A stretch of DNA of 8,141 nt from Rhodobacter sp. (lineage in GTDB: Bacteria; Pseudomonadota; Alphaproteobacteria; Rhodobacterales; Rhodobacteraceae), in assembly GCA_027482795.1 (NCBI GenBank), contig JAIXVS010000132.1, forward strand, positions 1 to 8,141, given 5' to 3'. Below, piece after piece: positions 6,629-8,141 of the stretch; the stretch's first letter is position 1, and each line of letters opens with the position of its first letter. The notes below the pieces were generated by a model. The model ran no database searches. It was not told where the DNA came from and worked only from the letters and a program-made list of their open reading frames with translations. The position numbers and the translations under genes are program-made.

Positions 6629-6660
6629 GGCGCAATCCTAGGCCGCGCCGTAGGGCGCAA
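6618..6660. repeat. Tandem imperfect 18-nt repeat over the amiC stop codon
   Basis: CCGCGCC[T/G]TAGGGCGCAA occurs at 6618-6635 and again at 6643-6660, a 25-nt period with one mismatch. Each copy contains a 5-bp GC stem (GCGCC / GGCGC) with a 4-nt loop; in the first copy the loop TTAG contains the amiC TAG stop (6626-6628). No T-run follows, so the pair may be a weak terminator or a 3'-end stabiliser, or just a local duplication. From 6661 to about 6728 nothing else is recognisable. Confidence 0.5.
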
Positions 6661-6729
6661 GGGCCCCCACTTTAACCCATACCCCCTGCGGGATTGTCGC
6701 CGATCAAGGGCCAACACCCCGATAGTGCT

Positions 6730-6758
6730 TTGACCTTTTGCCGTGCCAGCCCTATAAG
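6730..6758 (+). promoter_or_regulatory. Strong sigma-70-type promoter for mrcA
   Basis: TTGACC (6730-6735) and TATAAG (6753-6758) each match five of six consensus bases and are separated by exactly 17 nt. Transcription would begin near 6765, giving a leader of about 50 nt before the GTG start of the PBP1A gene. It suggests that mrcA has its own promoter rather than depending wholly on read-through from amiC. Confidence 0.65.
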
Positions 6759-6781
6759 GCGCGGGCGCGAAAGGCCCAGCT

Positions 6782-6817
6782 ATGCCTGCCGCCCTGCCAA
6801 TTGGGGAACCTGCGTGA
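6782..6817 (+). CDS. Possible 11-codon leader ORF (MPAALPIGEPA) coupled to mrcA
   Basis: An ATG at 6782 with an AAAGG ribosome-binding site 7 nt upstream (6770-6774) opens an 11-codon frame, MPAALPIGEPA, ending in TGA at 6815-6817. Its stop overlaps the GTG start of mrcA as GTGA, the arrangement typical of translational coupling. The mrcA ribosome-binding sequence GGGGAA lies inside its codons 8-9. It would be the first ORF on the transcript from the promoter at 6730-6758. There is no protein-level evidence, and such short frames also arise by chance; I regard it as a leader candidate, not an established gene. Confidence 0.4.
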   Translation: MPAALPIGEPA

Positions 6818-8141
6818 TCAGATTTGTTTTGGGCATCATCGGCTCGATTTTCAGCAATATCACCTTGGCGGTGTTTTTTGGCGCGATCTCGCTGGGCGGG
6901 GTGTTTTGGGTCTATTCGGATGGGCTTCCCAGCCACGAAAGCCTTGCGCAATACGCCCCCCCCACCATCAGCCGCATCTATTCGGGCGAGGGGCGCATCA
7001 TTGACGAATTCGCGCAAGAGCGCCGCCTGTTTGTGCCCAGCGAAGACATTCCCAAACTGGTCAAAGACGCGTTTATTTCGGCAGAAGATAAGAATTTTTA
7101 CACCCATGCGGGCTATGATGTCACCTCGATGGCATCGGCGCTGCGCGATGCGATCACCTCGCGCGGGCAAAACCTGCGCGGCGCATCCACCATCACTCAG
7201 CAGGTGATGAAGAACTTTCTTCTAGACGGCTCGCGCAACGTGGAACGCAAGGTCAAAGAACTGATCCTTGCCTCGCGCATCGAAGAAACCCTGACCAAAG
7301 ACAAAATCCTAGAGCTGTATTTGAACCAGATTTTTCTGGGCCAAAACAGCTATGGCGTGGCCGCAGCCGCGCAAACCTATTTTAACAAATCGCTGGAAGA
7401 TTTGGCCCCGCACGAGGCCGCGACCCTTGCCGCCATGCCAAAAGCGCCGTCCGATTATCACCCCGTCGATGACCGCGAGCGCCTGCTAGAGCGGCGCAAT
7501 TACGTGCTGAACGAAATGCTGCAAAACGGCTTTATCGATCAGGCCGCCTATGACGGTGCCATTGCCGCCCCGCTGCTGTCGGTGCAAAACGGCGATTATC
7601 CCGCCTACCGCCAATCTCTGCCCCCGCGCGATTACTTTACCGACGAAATTCGCCGCCAATTGTCCACCAGCTTTGGCGAGGAAGAGTTTTTCGGCGGCGG
7701 TCTGACCATTCGCGCCACAGCAGACCCCGAATTGCAGAAAATCGCCGCCCGCGCGCTGCAAAAGGGGCTGGAAAAGTTTGACCGCAACCAAGGCCTGTGG
7801 CGCGGCACGGGCAAGACCCTACCAGCCGAGGTGTTGGGGGACGAGGGCGCATGGCGCAAAGCCCTGTCCGAAGTGGTTGATCTGCCCCGCGATGTGGCAC
7901 AGTGGCAGGCCGCCGTGGTGCTGGAACTTGGCGATGAAACCGCGCGGCTGGGGATTGAAGGGGAAACCTTGGGCGATCCTGTCATCCCCGGAAAAGACGT
8001 AACTTGGGCGCGCAAACTAAACGCCGATGGCTCGCGCGGGCGCACCGCGCGCGTGCCCGCCGATTTGGTGGCCGTGGGTGATGTGGTGATGGTCAAGCCC
8101 ATCTTGAACGATGACGGCAGTTTCGATCATTACTCGCTGCG
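6814..8141 (+). CDS. mrcA: Penicillin-binding protein 1A, bifunctional class A PBP, 3' end outside window
   Basis: Class A PBPs polymerise lipid II into glycan strands and crosslink them, anchored in the inner membrane. The frame from the GTG at 6814 (GGGGAA 5 nt upstream) stays open for 442 residues to the right edge, roughly half of a typical PBP1A of about 800-850 aa. It has a short cytoplasmic N-terminus, one transmembrane segment at about 5-34, and a complete GT51 glycosyltransferase domain (about 55-230): catalytic E91 in SAEDKNFYTHAG, GASTITQQVMKN at 123-134, RKVKE at 145-149, KILELYLNQIFLG at 164-176 and AAAAQTYFNK at 183-192. Residues about 325 onward look like the OB-type domain that PBP1A inserts before the transpeptidase; the SxxK serine domain would follow outside the window. 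The next in-frame ATG (codon 106) would remove the membrane anchor and the catalytic Glu, so the GTG start is well supported. Downstream of amiC by 185 bp, with its own promoter. Confidence 0.96.
   Translation, partial: MIRFVLGIIGSIFSNITLAVFFGAISLGGVFWVYSDGLPSHESLAQYAPPTISRIYSGEGRIIDEFAQERRLFVPSEDIPKLVKDAFISAEDKNFYTHAGYDVTSMASALRDAITSRGQNLRGASTITQQVMKNFLLDGSRNVERKVKELILASRIEETLTKDKILELYLNQIFLGQNSYGVAAAAQTYFNKSLEDLAPHEAATLAAMPKAPSDYHPVDDRERLLERRNYVLNEMLQNGFIDQAAYDGAIAAPLLSVQNGDYPAYRQSLPPRDYFTDEIRRQLSTSFGEEEFFGGGLTIRATADPELQKIAARALQKGLEKFDRNQGLWRGTGKTLPAEVLGDEGAWRKALSEVVDLPRDVAQWQAAVVLELGDETARLGIEGETLGDPVIPGKDVTWARKLNADGSRGRTARVPADLVAVGDVVMVKPILNDDGSFDHYSL

Overview
The window looks like chromosomal housekeeping DNA from an alphaproteobacterium, most likely a member of the Rhodobacterales/Rhodobacteraceae. 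I base this on protein character (the RodZ-type HTH/DUF4115 protein directly upstream of ispG, and amiC followed by a class A PBP), on GC-rich codon use and on tight gene packing. No mobile element, phage gene, CRISPR array, tRNA or rRNA is visible.

Layout from left to right. (1) Positions 1-1349, minus strand: an M20 metallopeptidase (dipeptidase-like) whose last residues run off the left edge. (2) A 132-bp divergent intergenic region holds a 20-nt near-palindrome and a near-perfect sigma-54 (RpoN) -24/-12 element that points at the next gene. (3) 1482-1892, plus: a 136-aa secreted protein of unknown function. (4) A 202-bp gap contains a long 16-bp imperfect hairpin. (5) 2095-3294, plus: a RodZ-like bitopic membrane protein, followed 65 bp later by ispG (3360-4490), the iron-sulphur enzyme of the MEP isoprenoid pathway. 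(6) 4507-5238, minus: a periplasmic DsbA/ScsC-like thiol-disulphide protein convergent with ispG. A 9-bp perfect hairpin between the two carries the ispG stop codon in its loop. (7) 5396-6628, plus: amiC, a periplasmic AMIN-amidase_3 peptidoglycan amidase. (8) A 185-bp gap holds an imperfect tandem repeat over the amiC stop, a strong sigma-70-type promoter and a possible 11-codon leader ORF that overlaps the next start codon. (9) 6814-8141, plus: the N-terminal half of a penicillin-binding protein 1A (mrcA), cut by the right edge.

Functionally, much of the region concerns the cell envelope. RodZ-like proteins link the cytoskeleton to wall synthesis. IspG supplies isoprenoid precursors, including those of the undecaprenyl lipid carrier. 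AmiC splits septal peptidoglycan and PBP1A polymerises and crosslinks it. The DsbA/ScsC-like protein handles disulphides in the same compartment. I saw no clear new multi-gene system. The most interesting signals are regulatory: the sigma-54 site before the unknown secreted protein, and the coupled leader ORF before mrcA.
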